Source: Oncomelania hupensis
Lineage: Eukaryota; Mollusca; Gastropoda; Littorinimorpha; Pomatiopsidae
Direction: 5' to 3'
NCBI GenBank assembly: GCA_036898135.1
Contig: CM072514.1
Location: forward strand, 15,015,464-15,079,463
Length of the DNA stretch: 64,000 bases
Below the pieces are notes generated by a model that searched no databases, was not told where the DNA came from, and saw only the letters and a list, made by a program, of their open reading frames with translations. The translations under genes were made by a program, and so were the position numbers. Shown here piece after piece: positions 9,508-20,815 of the stretch; within the stretch, counting starts at the first letter, position 1, and the number at the start of each line of letters is the position of its first letter.

Positions 9508-12500
9508 GCTACCACCACAGGCGAGTGAAATAGGGCTACCATCACAGGGGAGTGAAATAGGGCTACCATCACAGAGGAGTGAAATAGGGCTACCATCACA
9601 GGGGAGTAAAATAGGGCTACCACCACAGGGGAGTGAAATAGGGCTACCATCACAGGGGAGTGAAATAGGGCTACCACCACAGGGGAGTGAAATAGGGCTA
9701 CCATCACAAGGGAGTGAAATAGGGCTACCACCACAGGCGAGAGAAATAGGGATACAACCACAGGCGAGTGAAATAGGGCTACCACCACAGGCGAGTGAAA
9801 TAGGGCTACCATCACAGGCGAGTGAAATAGGGCTACCATCACAGGCGAGTGAAATAGGGCTACCATCACAGGGGAGTGAAATAGGGCTACCATCACAGGG
9901 GAGTGAAATAGGGCTACCACCACAGGGGAGTGAAATAGAGCTACCATCACAGGGGAGTGAACTAGGGCTATCACCACAGGCGAGTGAAATAGGGCTACCA
10001 TCACAGGGGAGTGAAATAGTGCTACCACCACAGGAGAGTGAACTAGGGCTATCACCACAGGCGAGTGAAATAGGGCTACCATCACAGGGGAGTGAAATAG
10101 GGCTACCGCCACAGGAGAGTGAACTAGGGCTATCACCACAGGCGAGTGAAATAGGGCTACCATCACAGGGGAGTGAAATAGGGCTACCACCACAGGCGAG
10201 TGAAATAGGGCTAACACCACAGGGGAGTGAAAAGGGGCTACCACCACAGGCGAGTGAAATAGGGCTACCATCACAGGCGAGCGAAATAGGGCTACCATCA
10301 CAGGCGAGTGAAATAGGGCTACCATCACAGGGGAGTGAAATAGGGCTATCACCACAGGGGAGTGAAATAGGGCTACCATCACAGGGGAGTGAACTAGGGC
10401 TATCACCACAGGCGAGTGAAATAGGGCTACCATCACAGGGGAGTGAAATAGGGCTACCATCACAGGGGAGTGAAATAGGGCTACCATCACAGGGGAGTGA
10501 AATAGGGCTACCATCACAGGGGAGTGAAATAGGGCTACCATCACAGGGGAGTGAAATAGGGCTACCATCACAGGGGAGTGAAATAGGGCTACCATCACAG
10601 GGGAATGAAATAGGGCTACCACCACAGGGGAGTGAAATAGGGCTACCATCACAGGGGAGTGAACTAGGGCTATCACCACAGGCGAGTGAAATAGGGCTAC
10701 CATCACAGGGGAGTGAAATAGGGCTACCACCACAGGAGAGTGAACTAGGGCTATCACCACAGGCGAGTGAAATAGGGCTACCATCACAGGGGAGTGAAAT
10801 AGGGCTACCGCCACAGGAGAGTGAACTAGGGCTATCACCACAGGCGAGTGAACTAGGGCTATCACCACAGGCGAGTGAAATAGGGCTACCATCACAGGGG
10901 AGTGAAATAGGGCTACCACCACAGGCGAGTGAAATAGGGCTAACACCACAGGGGAGTGAAAAGGGGCTACCACCACAGGCGAGTGAAATAGGGCTACCAT
11001 CACAGGCGAGCGAAATAGGGCTACCATCACAGGCGAGTGAAATAGGGCTACCATCACAGGGGAGTGAAATAGGGCTATCACCACAGGGGAGTGAAATAGG
11101 GCTACCATCTCAGGGGAGTGAACTAGGGCTATCGCCACAGGCGAGTGAAATAGGGCTACCATCACAGGGGAGTGAAATAGGGCTACCATCACAGGGGAGT
11201 GAAATAGGGCTACCTTCACAGGGGAGTGAAATAGGGCTACCATCACAGGGGAATGAAATAGGGCTACCATCACAGGGGAGTGAAATAGGGCTACCATCAC
11301 AGGGGCGTGAACTAGGGCTATCACCACAGGCGAGTGAAATAGGGCTACCATCACAGGGGAGTGAAATAGGGCTACCACCACAGGAGAGTGAACTAGGGCT
11401 ATCACCACAGGCGAGTGAAATAGGGCTACCATCACAGGGGAGTGAAATAGGGCTACCGCCACAGGAGATTGAACTAGGGCTATCACCAGGGGAGTGAAAT
11501 AGGGCTACCATCACAGGGGAGTGAAATAGGGCTACCATCACAGGGGAGTGAAATAGGGCTACCATCACAGGGGAGTGAAATAGGGCTACCATCACAGGAG
11601 AGTGAAATAGGGCTACCACCACAGGGGAGTGAAATAGGGCTACCATCACAGGGGCGTGAACTAGGGCTATCACCACAGGCGAGTGAAATAGGGCTACCAT
11701 CACAGGGGAGTGAAATAGGGCTACCACCACAGGAGAGTGAACTAGGGCTATCACCACAGGCGAGTGAAATAGGGCTACCATCACAGGGGAGTGAAATAGG
11801 GCTACCGCCACAGGAGATTGAACTAGGGCTATCACCACAGGCGAGTGAAATAGGGCTACTATCACAGGGGAGTGAAATAGGGCTACCACCACAGGCGAGT
11901 GAAATAGGGCTAACACCACAGGGGAGTGAAAAGGGGCTACCACCACAGGCGAGTGAAATAGGGCTACCATCACAGGCGAGCGAAATAGGGCTACCATCAC
12001 AGGCGAGTGAAATAGGGCTACCATCACAGGGTAGTGAAATAGGGCTATCACCACAGGGGAGTGAAATAGGGCTACCATCACAGGGGAGTGAACTAGGGCT
12101 ATCACCACAGGCGAGTGAAATAGGGCTACCATCACAGGGGAGTGAAATAGGGCTACCATCACAGGGGAGTGAAAAAGGGCTACCATCACAGGGGAGTGAA
12201 ATAGGGCTACCATCACAGGGGAGTGAAATAGGGCTACCATCACAGGGGAGTGAAATAGGGCTACCATCACAGGGGAGTGAAATAGGGCTACCATCACAGG
12301 GGAGTGAAATAGGGCTACCATCACAGGGGAGTGAAATAGGGCTACCATCACAGGGGAATGAAATAGGGCTACCACCACAGGGGAGTGAAATAGGGCTACC
12401 ATCTCAGGAGAGTGAAATAGTGCTACCATCACAGGGGAGTGAAATAGGGCTACCATCACAGGGGAGTGAAATAGGGCTACCATCACAGGGGAGTGAAATA

Positions 12501-13222
12501 GGGCTACCATTACAGGGAAGTGAAATAGGGCTACCATCACAGGGGAGTGAAATAGGGCTACCATCACAGGGGAGTGAAATAGGGCTACCATCACAGGGGA
12601 GTGAAATAGGGCTACCATCACAGGGGAGTAAAATAGGGCTTCCATCACAGGTGAGTGAAATAGGGCTACCATCACAGGGGAGTGAAATAGGGCTACCATC
12701 ACAGGGGGGTGAACTAGGGCTACCATCACAGGAGAGTGAACTAGGGCTATCACCACAGGCGAGTGAAATAGGGCTACCATCACAGGGGAGTGAAATAGGG
12801 CTACCACCACAGGAGAGTGAACTAGGGCTATCACCACAGGCGAGTGAAATAGGGCTACCATCACAGGGGAGTGAAATAGGGCTACCACCACAGGCGAGTG
12901 AAATAGGGCTAACACCACAGGGGAGTGAAAAGGGGCTACCACCACAGGCGAGTGAAATAGGGCTACCATCACAGGCGAGTGAAATAGGGCTACCATCACA
13001 GGCGAGTGAAATAGGGCTACCATCACAGGGGAGTGAAATAGGGCTATCACCACAGGCGAGTGAAATAGGGCTACCATCACAGGGGAGTGAAATAGGGCTA
13101 CCATCACAGGAGAGTGAAATAGGGCTACCATCACAGGGGAGTGAAATAGGGCTACCATCACAGGGGAGTGAAATAGGGCTACCATCACAGGGGAGTGAAA
13201 TAGGGCTACCATCACAAGGGAG
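9508..13222. repeat. 27-bp satellite, about 138 units
   Basis: The unit contains gtgaaatagggctaccatca followed by caggggA. Variants are mixed in a set pattern: ccacca for ccatca, gcgag or gagag for gggag, and gaacta for gaaata. The rare pair ctaacacc plus gaaaaggggc recurs at 10211, 10940, 11910 and 12909; the spacings 729, 970 and 999 equal 27, 36 (less 2 bases) and 37 units, showing higher-order duplication. A 2-base deletion near 11490 breaks the phase. Frames are open on both strands because 27 is divisible by three. Most variants change the amino acid in the longest plus frame (Ser/Pro, Gly/Ala, Ile/Leu), so coding constraint is not evident. Confidence 0.97.
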
Positions 13223-13268
13223 TGTGCGCAAGCCTATTCGGATGTCACTGTTGATTTTTCGCTAGGCA

Positions 13269-13652
13269 TCAGCTCCCTGTGAGGTGTTCTTTTTTCTTTT
13301 TCAACTCTCTTCGTTTGTCACACAGGCCCAAAAGTTCAGGTGTGATCCACGGTGTCTTCTTTGGGCTGTGCTTGGCAAGGTTTTCAGTGGCGGCATCTGT
13401 CACAACTGAGTCGAAGGTGTTGGTCAGGGTGACGGCATCTACTTCACCAGCTCCCAAAATGATTGCCTGGTGCACTTTGCTGTGTTTACTCTCTTCCATT
13501 GGAAGGATGTCTTTCCGGCTCCACTTGAGGTTGAAGAGTGTAAACACAGCAAAGTGCACCAGACTGAAGTTCGACGTGGACAAACTGCAAGACCTGGAGG
13601 TGGCTGAAATATTCAAAGCCACAATTGGAGGGACATTTGCATCACCATATAA
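13269..13652 (-). pseudogene. LINE fragment with internal inversion (endonuclease-RT linker)
   Basis: The minus strand at about 13470-13269 reads FDSVVTDAATENLAKHS then KKTPWITPELLGLCDKRREL, a linker typical between endonuclease and reverse transcriptase in RTE-like LINEs. The plus strand at 13540-13652 reads KFDVDKLQDLEVAEIFKATI, which normally lies just before that linker. The two parts face opposite ways and meet at a perfect 23-bp inverted repeat (13467-13489 and 13540-13562). On the minus strand the order is inverted 5' part then sense 3' part, which fits twin-priming insertion. No 3' end is seen; the satellite follows directly. Confidence 0.8.
13467..13562. repeat. Perfect 23-bp inverted repeat, 50-base spacer
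   Basis: Arms 13467-13489 and 13540-13562 are exact reverse complements containing gcactttgctgtgtttac. It marks the inversion joint of the LINE fragment. Confidence 0.95.
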
Positions 13653-14587
13653 ACAAGGACTATATAACTAACTAATAAGAGTGTCATGCAAAATGATGTC
13701 TCTGCGACTCTTTGGCACGAATGTACGTAGACTATAGCACAACACCATTCCAAGGTACAGCCTCCGTGACAGTATTTCACCATGACATCTTTTATACACC
13801 ACCACTTCAGAAATTCAGCGTTTGCCTGTGAAATGGCCGCTAACTGTGTGTGCACGTGCGGTAAGCACTTCGAATCCCCGAGTATTGTGACCTTTGACCT
13901 TTAATCCAGGCATCCGCCGTTGTCTGCTGATGTTGCTGCTGCTGAGAGACACAAACATTTCATCACTGTTAGGCATCCAAACAGTCTGTTGTTGAATATC
14001 CAGGAGTCGCAGAGTGCTGGATGTATTCAGATTATCTCAAAGTCGTACCATTCTCACAGTCTAACGATGTCTTGCAAATTATTCATATTGATACATTTGA
14101 GTAGAAGATTGTGTCAATATCAACGAAGGTGTATTCATCTGTTTACGATATGAGATTTGTACATTGTAAACCTGATACCTGGTGACAAATAACACTTCAA
14201 ATCAAAGCAGAGAAAAGGGAGGTAAGTCCAGTCCGCTTTCTTTAGGCGAGACAACCACTACATGTGTTTTACCCAAACCCTTTGTCTTAAGGTAAAATAT
14301 AATAAGGTAATAATTATACAGCAACCGTCCTTACACAGAGCACCTACCCGCTGTGGTAACCTATGACGGCGCTGGTGGTCATCCACATTAAACATAGCTA
14401 AGGCGCTCTCTTGCGCAACGACAGGTGAAGTCAGTCTCTAGCCCAGCGAGTTTAATACTAGCGCGATGAACTGAGGATCATTGTGGCCTTAAATCGCCAT
14501 TGATCACAAGATACCTGTAAGATTCACAGCTTCTGCACGAACATGGACTTCATGTGCACTGCAATCGGGCTTTAGATTTGCGTTGAA
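13653..14587. other. No gene seen
   Basis: Short frames only, none with a domain. No long repeat was recognised. Confidence 0.4.
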
Positions 14588-14920
14588 ACAAAATATTCTT
14601 ATGTCGCTTGCGGGATGTGAACCTGAATCAGTTCATCGGTACTCGGGCCCAGCCCGTCCCTAAGCCAACGACTTAGACACTTAGCTAAGCCTGAGCATTG
14701 AGGTCCTCAGACTTGATGAAGCAGACAGTGTGTGTACCGTGTGTGTCGACGCACTGGTGCTGGCGTGCATATTGTGGTAGTACAGCTATAGAAAGCCGGG
14801 CGGGCCTAAGTATTGGTGTTGCCGTTGACCTTGTGGCATTTTGCAGGCAGCTGGCACAGGTATGTTGTAGATGTTCCTTTATTCCCCTCTGACACACCAC
14901 GTCACCTAGATCCCTAACAT
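14588..14920 (-). repeat. Dispersed repeat with a tRNA-like segment, reverse copy
   Basis: Near-identical reverse complement of 17938-18267. The minus strand carries gccaagtgtctaagtcg-like and gttcacatccc motifs (14607-14693), resembling A and B boxes of a class II tRNA. About 225 bases beyond the head are also shared, so the element is longer than a simple SINE. Confidence 0.85.
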
Positions 14921-15083
14921 CCACCCCCACCCCATCCCTAATTAATTCCCCCTCTCTTCTCCATAGACTTCTTTTTCCTGTTCTCCCTATGTTGTGTTTT
15001 TCTACCTCCATCTCTCTTCTCAGTGTTCGCACCTCAGTCTCATAACCTCCCTCCTTCCATCTACACACACACACACACACATT
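14921..15083. other. CT-rich flank and AC microsatellite
   Basis: Short CT-rich sequence ending in an AC tract at 15062-15080, directly beside the inverted-repeat element. Confidence 0.6.
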
Positions 15084-15950
15084 CGTGTATTCATGTTTAA
15101 ATGGGGTCCTTTGACCTAATTCGCCGCCTAAGAGGCAAATTTCTTCAAAAAAGACACCTTTTTGCCAGAAGTTTGACCTAATTCCTCTCTCCTAAGAGAC
15201 GAAGTAGGTCAAGTTTGTTCAAAAAAGCACCTTTTTCGCAAAAAGTTTGACCTAATTCCTCGCCTATTAGGGACGAAGTAGGTCAAGTTTGTTCAAAAAC
15301 ACAGCTAGGATAAGGAACTTTCCTCGACGATTAGGGTAAGGCAGTGCCTCGACGATTAGGGTAAGGCAGTGCCTCGACGATTAGGGTAAGGCAGTGCCTC
15401 GAAAAGGGTTAGGGTCAGGGCTAGTTGCAGCGCTGCAACTAGCCCTGACCCTAACCCTTTTTCGAGGCACTGCCTTACCCTAATCGTCGAGGCACTGCCT
15501 TACCCTAATCGTCGAGGCACTGCCTTACCCTAATCGTCGAGGAAAGTTCCTTATCCTACCCGTCTGGAAGATGCACTACAACTACACCAGGTCAAGTGTA
15601 CTTGTAGTGCATGTGCACTACAACTACACTTGACCTGGTGTAGTTGTAGTGCACATGCACTACAACTACACTTGGCCAAGTGTACTTTAAGTGCACATGC
15701 ACTACAACTGCACTTCGCGAAGTGAACTTTAAGTACACATGCACTACAACTGCACTTCGCGAAGTGAACTTTAAGTACACATGCACTACAACTGCACTTC
15801 CATGCACTACAACTGCACTTGCATGCACTTAAAGAGCACTTGCGAGCACTTTGAAAAAGTGGGGCCCTGAAAAAAAGTGGGGTCCTAGCAAAAGACCCCA
15901 TTTATGACTAAATCAACACAGTCGAGTCCCCACTTTGACATAAATACACG
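15084..15950. mobile_element. Undescribed terminal-inverted-repeat element, copy 1
   Basis: The ends are imperfect inverted repeats: 15084-15106 and 15928-15950 match at 19 of 23 positions, and an inner pair is exact over 11 bases (taaatggggtc at 15098-15108 against 15894-15904). Inside are tandem units of about 77 bases near 15110-15295 with small hairpins bounded by gacctaattc and gaagtaggtc, then a 253-bp palindrome, then tandem inverted units built on tgcactacaactgcac (15590-15830), then paired aaagtgggg motifs. A relative with the same order of parts is at 23297-23699. There is no open frame for a transposase. Both copies lie between AC tracts and no clear target duplication is visible. 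Confidence 0.7.
15306..15558. repeat. 253-bp near-perfect palindrome with TTAGGG motifs
   Basis: The left arm runs 15306-15431 and the right arm 15432-15558, with no loop; the centre is tgcagcgctgca. The arms differ by one base in an A/T run. Each arm has three 25-bp units containing cgacgattagggtaaggcag and ends in a gggttagggtcagggctag segment at the centre. Confidence 0.97.
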
Positions 15951-16448
15951 TGCACACAAACACACACATATATACACACACACGTACATACATGCACACA
16001 CGTACATACACACAACGGGGATAGAGAGGGTTTAGAGGAGGGAGGTAAGGGGGGGGGGAGGGGGGTGCGCGGAAATGAATTATTTGTTAAACGGTTCAAT
16101 AATTTTAATCTTGCACTGAACTCGAGCGCAGCAAAATGCCGGGTGAGAAAGAAAAAAAATTATTCATTGGAATTTTTTTTCTTAGTTTCATCTTTTGACT
16201 CTGTGTCTGTCTGTCTGTATGGATGCATAGGTTTATGGTACGTCTGTTGTATGGGATTGTGTGTAAGCAGCATGAATGTCAGGATGAATTTGCTCAAGGA
16301 CCGCTTGTACGATAAGGCTAACAACCTACATGTGTAGGCCCCCTACATTTTCTATTGTAATGTACACAAACACGTCTGAAACTGAATCTCATTATCTGTC
16401 GTTCTTTTCTTCATCCCTCTCTCTCCACCCACCCCTCCCAATTCCTCT
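15951..16448. other. AC-rich then unique sequence, no gene seen
   Basis: AC-rich tract at 15951-16015, a G-rich run at 16043-16065, then unremarkable sequence. Confidence 0.5.
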
Positions 16449-16501
16449 TCTTCTTCTTCTTCTTCTTCTTCTTCTTCTTCTTCTTCTCTCTCTCTCTCAC
16501 A

Positions 16502-16558
<57 letters not shown>
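16449..16558. repeat. CTT and CT microsatellite
   Basis: A CTT run followed by CT dinucleotides with one ACACA interruption. Confidence 0.95.
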
Positions 16559-17013
16559 GCTCCCGTCTCTCTGACACCGATCGAAAAACACTAATAACAC
16601 GAGCTAAGTTGCAGTATAAGAAAATACTGTATCCATAGTACCCTACTTCGTATAATATACGATACGTTTCAAACCCGTTGCAGCCCAGCTACCATTTCAA
16701 CTACTGCAGTAGCATGTCGAATGGCGTTGACATTTGCAAGGCAGCTCTCGTGGACTTGTATAATCTCTCCTTTGGGTTTCCTGCGGGTGTAGCTGTGACA
16801 TTAAATTATTTGGCCCTGGCTTGTGACAGCAGGAACCGACAGACAAGAAGTCTGACCTTTGGGTAATAGATTGAAAGGGATTCATCATCACCGTGTACAG
16901 TGTCCACTTTGTTGTCACCACTCTGATGGGGATGGTGGTGAGGATGAGGATGAGCAGGATGTGGTAAAAAGAAAAGGCAGTGGTGATGGCGACGATGATG
17001 ATGATGATGATAT

Positions 17014-17056
<43 letters not shown>

Positions 17057-17307
17057 AATGACTGCGACGATGATGATGATGATGTTGGTGTTGATGGTGG
17101 TACATTTGCTTATTATGCTAAAGAGGAAAAGGATAACGGTGATGCCGGTTACGATGGTGGTGGTGCTGAGGTTGTTGATGGTGTGTTGATACTGTTGTCG
17201 GTGCTGTTGTAGACAGAACCGAGGAAGACGAGAATGATGGCAGGAGTGTCGACAGTAAATGTTGGACATGTCATGTGCGCACAATCTCAAACTAATCCAT
17301 CTAATAA
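16559..17307. other. No gene seen; GAT microsatellite at 16920-17100
   Basis: The central part is imperfect GAT/GAC triplets that give Asp-rich, Met-rich and His-rich frames. The flanks show no domain. Confidence 0.6.
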
Positions 17308-17742
17308 AGGCACGGTGGCCTAATGGTAGAGCTTTGGCTTGCGGATCTGAAGGTCCCGGGTTCGAGCCCAGGCCGGGGCATTGTGTTGTGTCCTTGGGAA
17401 AGACACTTTACTCCCGTTTCCTACTCCTTCGGATGAGAATATAACCCGAGGTCTAGTCTGTGTCGTATACAATCAATCATAACGGACTTTAAAGATCCTG
17501 ACGCTCATGTCCTACACGGGTGAGTGCCGGTGACAAGAGCACACCCAGCCTGCACCTAGGTCGTTCTCCCCAATCCCTGGCTGCCCAGGATTATGCTCAG
17601 TTGTCTGGAGCGTTATTACGATGCGCCCAAAGGCTGCGGGTGGGCGCCTCGGGCGGCATGAGTTAGATCCTGTATCGGCCAGCGCCTTGAGCAGCTCTTG
17701 AGCTGGAAAAGCGCTATATAAGAACGATTAAATAAATAAATT
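17308..17742 (+). repeat. tRNA-headed SINE, full-length copy
   Basis: Starts with cacggtggcctaatggtaga (A box) and has ggtcccgggttcgagccc (B box) about 45 bases later. Body and tail match 7949-8385 through to gctatataagaacgattaaa. The lack of a complete cloverleaf and the long body exclude a working tRNA gene. Confidence 0.93.
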
Positions 17743-17768
17743 CTAAACAAATCCGCAAACATGAGAAA

Positions 17769-17890
17769 TTATGACGATGATGACGATGGCATCGATGATG
17801 ATGATGACGACGAATATGATGATGATGGTGCCGACAAATATGATGAAGATGATGACGACGACGATGATCATGATGATTTTAATGAATTGT
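17769..17890. repeat. GAT/GAC-rich tract
   Basis: Imperfect triplets with several GAC and AAT variants. Confidence 0.8.
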
Positions 17891-17937
17891 AAAATCACCT
17901 GTCTATATTATCCTGTATTAAGACATACAGGTCATCT

Positions 17938-18267
17938 TAGGGATCTAGGTGACGTGGGGTGTCGAAGGGGAATAAAGGAACATCTACAACATACCTGTGC
18001 CAGCTGCCTGCAAAATGCCACAAGGTCAACGGCAACACCAATACTTAGACAGACCCGGCTTTCTATAGCTGTACTACCACAATATGCACACCAGCACCAG
18101 CGCGTCGACACACACGGTACACACACTGTCTGCTTCATCAAGTCTGAGGACCTCAATGCTCAGGCTTAGCCAAGTGTCTAAGTCGTTGGCTTAGGGCCGG
18201 GCTGGGCCTGAGTGCCGATGAACTGATTCAGGTTCACATCCCTCAAGCGACAGAAGAATATTTTGTC
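17938..18267 (+). repeat. Dispersed repeat with a tRNA-like segment, forward copy
   Basis: Forward partner of 14588-14920. The tRNA-like part is 18163-18244 (gccaagtgtctaagtcgttg, then ggttcacatccc). It ends near the GAA/CAA tract at 18311-18382, which may be its tail. The 398-base open frame across it is shared only as sequence and shows no protein motif. Confidence 0.85.
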
Positions 18268-18310
18268 AGTACAACTTATGTTAATCTGATGAATAAAAAT
18301 TGATGCAACA

Positions 18311-18345
18311 AGAAGAAGAAGAAGAAGAAGAAGAAGAAGAAGAAG

Positions 18346-18382
<37 letters not shown>
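18311..18382. repeat. GAA then CAA microsatellite
   Basis: Twelve or so GAA triplets followed by about eleven CAA triplets. Confidence 0.95.
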
Positions 18383-18879
18383 TACAGGTCTTCCATACCC
18401 GGCAATAAAACTACAGTCCCCAATTTCCATTACCGCCATTGTTGCTAGCATTATCAGAACAACAATCGTTTTGTTGAACATCTAACTAAATATCATAAGT
18501 CATTTTCTGGACTGTGAAAACCGCTTATGACTAGTAACCCGCGTTCACAAATCTGAATGTGATGTTACAGTATTAGACAAACGCAGGGTTTAGGTACGAG
18601 TACTTTACATTTCCTAAAACAAGGAAGTTATCAAGTTCGTAAAACTCTTACTTGCTTGCTTAACACGCCTGCTCCGCTCACAGACTCGATCTCATTAAAT
18701 AATGATGGAGGTAAGCGGTTTCCACTACGTCAAATCTCTTTCGATCAGGATGCAGTAATTAAGGTCATATTGGATTCGGTTTGCTATCGCCTACTAGCAG
18801 GGTTAAAAGCAATGAACCCATAGCTATGAGAATAACATCGGAGTACCTGGTTCTCTGAACAGCGGGAAAGGTAAGGCAG
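18383..18879. other. No gene seen
   Basis: No repeat or coding motif recognised. Confidence 0.4.
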
Positions 18880-18899
18880 GGAGAGAGACAGAGAGACAC

Positions 18900-18948
<49 letters not shown>
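18880..18948. repeat. GA microsatellite with G tract
   Basis: GAGA run ending in a G tract. Confidence 0.9.
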
Positions 18949-18949
<1 letters not shown>

Positions 18950-19219
18950 AAGACTGACAGAGAGAGACAGAGATTGGCCACGCAGTCACAAAGCTGTTCC
19001 TGAGAATAAAGAAGGGTGGAGGGGAAGTTCCGAAGAGCATCTCTCCTTGGTAAAGTAAGAGACAGCAGAAAACAAGCTGGCTCACAGAAAAGAGACTACC
19101 TTATAATTGTCTCTCCGTTCTACTTTCTGAACGTTACGTACAAACTATTGTAACTGTACTTTTCAATTAGAAGGCAGCCACGGATTATAAAAATACTGGC
19201 CCTGAGAAAAGGATGTGGA
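18949..19219. other. No gene seen
   Basis: Short stretch between the GA tract and the LINE end, with no recognised content. Confidence 0.4.
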
Positions 19220-19795
19220 CTGAAGTGGGGACCCCACATCTCCAACATGCTCTAGCAGAGCAAACAGAACTCTAGGTTTCCTCTGAAGAAAGCTGAAGAC
19301 CTCAAACAAGAAACTAAAGCAAACGGCCTATCGAGCGCTTATGCGTCCAGTCCTGGAGTACGCCTGCCCTGTGTGGGATTCTCACACATCTAATGGCATG
19401 AAAGCCATCGAGAGAATCCAACGCCGAGCTGCACGATGAGTCTCAAACCGGTATCGGCAGACATCAAGCGTGGACCAGATGATGGAAGATTTGAAGTGGT
19501 CCTCACTCCAGGTGAAGAGGAAAAGAATAAGACTGACGACCTTCTACACATTTCATCATGGCCTATCAATGATGATCCACAGCCGATTTAAACCAAAACC
19601 CATCTCGGGACAAAAACGCAGTTCAGGCCGGTTCCACCCAGACTCCTATGATGTTCCATCCCACAGAACCGACTACAGGCAAACCAACTTCTTTCCCCGC
19701 ACCATCCCGGGATGGAACTCCCTGCCCGCTGATATCGCTTCGGCAGACTTCCTGACCTCTTTCCAGGCCAGGATTCAGCTCCTCCTTTTGATTGA
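19220..19795 (+). pseudogene. Non-LTR retrotransposon RT C-terminal end
   Basis: The plus strand reads LMRPVLEYACPVWDSHTS, then IERIQRRAAR, a stop, then VSNRYRQTSSVDQMMEDLKW, KRIRLTTFYTFHHGL, HRTDYRQTNFFPRTIPGWN and SLPADIASADFLTSFQARIQ. This is the conserved thumb and C-terminal region of Jockey/CR1-type LINE polymerases (RP.LEYA..VWD, then FFPRTI..WN.LP). An in-frame TGA interrupts it (19437-19439), and the catalytic domains are missing because of 5' truncation. It ends at a (TTGA)n tail at 19786-19804 which it shares, tail to tail, with the reverse-strand repeat that follows. Confidence 0.9.
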
Positions 19796-20508
19796 TTGAT
19801 TGATTTATTGTTGCTTTAGGTCCAGCGGACTCCTCCGAGCCAAATCAGGACCGGACAACCCCCGATCCGCATAAAAGATCTGCTGAAACAACCCCAGTGG
19901 GAAAATTGAATGCCCTCCACCGGCCAGTCACTTTACAATAAAGACATCCCACGCGGGGGACGGCTGAGGGTTGACCTCAACTACGCGAACCCCCGGTTAC
20001 AAAAACAAAATAGAATACAAACATCATTATAAATCATCAACAAAACACATACATATAAAATGCCTATAGTGCTAAATAGTACAATCATAGGAAGCCCTAG
20101 TGACCACCCGGCAGAAAGCGTCCAACACTCCCAAGCTGATCCAACAGACCTCATACACAAACAAGGAGTCTTGTCCAGGAAGAGTTTTCAAGAAAAAAGG
20201 TAGGTCATTGATCTAGCGAAGAAGAAGATAGTATAGCAGAGTGAAGGACAGAGCAGGAATGGGAAAGAGTAAATGAGGAAGACAGCGACAGTGGGAATTT
20301 AAAGCACTAAATTTCCATAAAGTGGGGATACTATTTATACTGAAAACCCCCGGCACTCTAACGGGGGTACTGTTGCCGCAGTGAATCTGTCTTGCCTATA
20401 AAGGAAAGACAGGTTTTCAACTGTGGCTTTCACTTTTCCCTTTATAGGTTTGAACAATCTACAGTGGCAAGATTGCTCATGACCCCAAGGGGTTTCAGCT
20501 CCTCCAAT
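19786..20508 (-). repeat. 700-bp dispersed retroposed repeat (family NR), reverse, near full length
   Basis: The minus strand starts at ccccttggggtcatgagcaa, passes gggggttttcagtataaata and actgtcgctgtcttcctcat, and ends gaagagtccgctggacctaa with an (AATC)n tail. The same sequence is at 58488-59200 and, 5'-truncated, at 42998-43586. It has no long frame; it may be a LINE 3' region or a long non-autonomous element. Confidence 0.9.
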
Positions 20509-20619
20509 AAAACCCTTATCCCTCTACCCAAATCCCCTTTTCATCCCTTCACCTGCCCAGATACCCCACCTTGTCCCACCCCCCTGATCTAAAACAATAA
20601 AACAGAACCCCTCCCCCCC
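20509..20619. other. No gene seen
   Basis: Pyrimidine-rich linker. Confidence 0.4.
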
Positions 20620-20815
20620 TTCCCATCCCCATCTCAGTGCTGCAAGTTTCTTCAACATATTGAAGGCTGCCTACAAAGAAGAAGAAGAAGAAGAAGAAGA
20701 AGATGGTTGGTACCTCTAGCTCCCTCTTCTACATTGTGGGGAGAATATGGGGAAAATGTGGGGATAATATGGGGATAATATGGGGAAAATCAGATGGTTT
20801 ACCAATTCGGATATG
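20620..20815 (+). repeat. Left arm of a large imperfect inverted repeat
   Basis: Matches the reverse complement of 22310-22660: catccccatctcagt, caacatattgaaggctgcc, a GAA run, ctccctcttctacattgtgg and then ggggaaaatgtggggataat repeats ending at accaattcggatatgaaaaa. The left arm has fewer of the 22-bp units than the right. Confidence 0.85.

Noticed and set aside
9508..13222. CRISPR array
   Set aside because: The units are contiguous with no unique spacers, and the window is eukaryotic.
9386..13265. Long frames of about 700 codons on both strands
   Set aside because: They are translations of a 27-bp satellite; several frames are open at once and most unit variants change the residue in the longest one.
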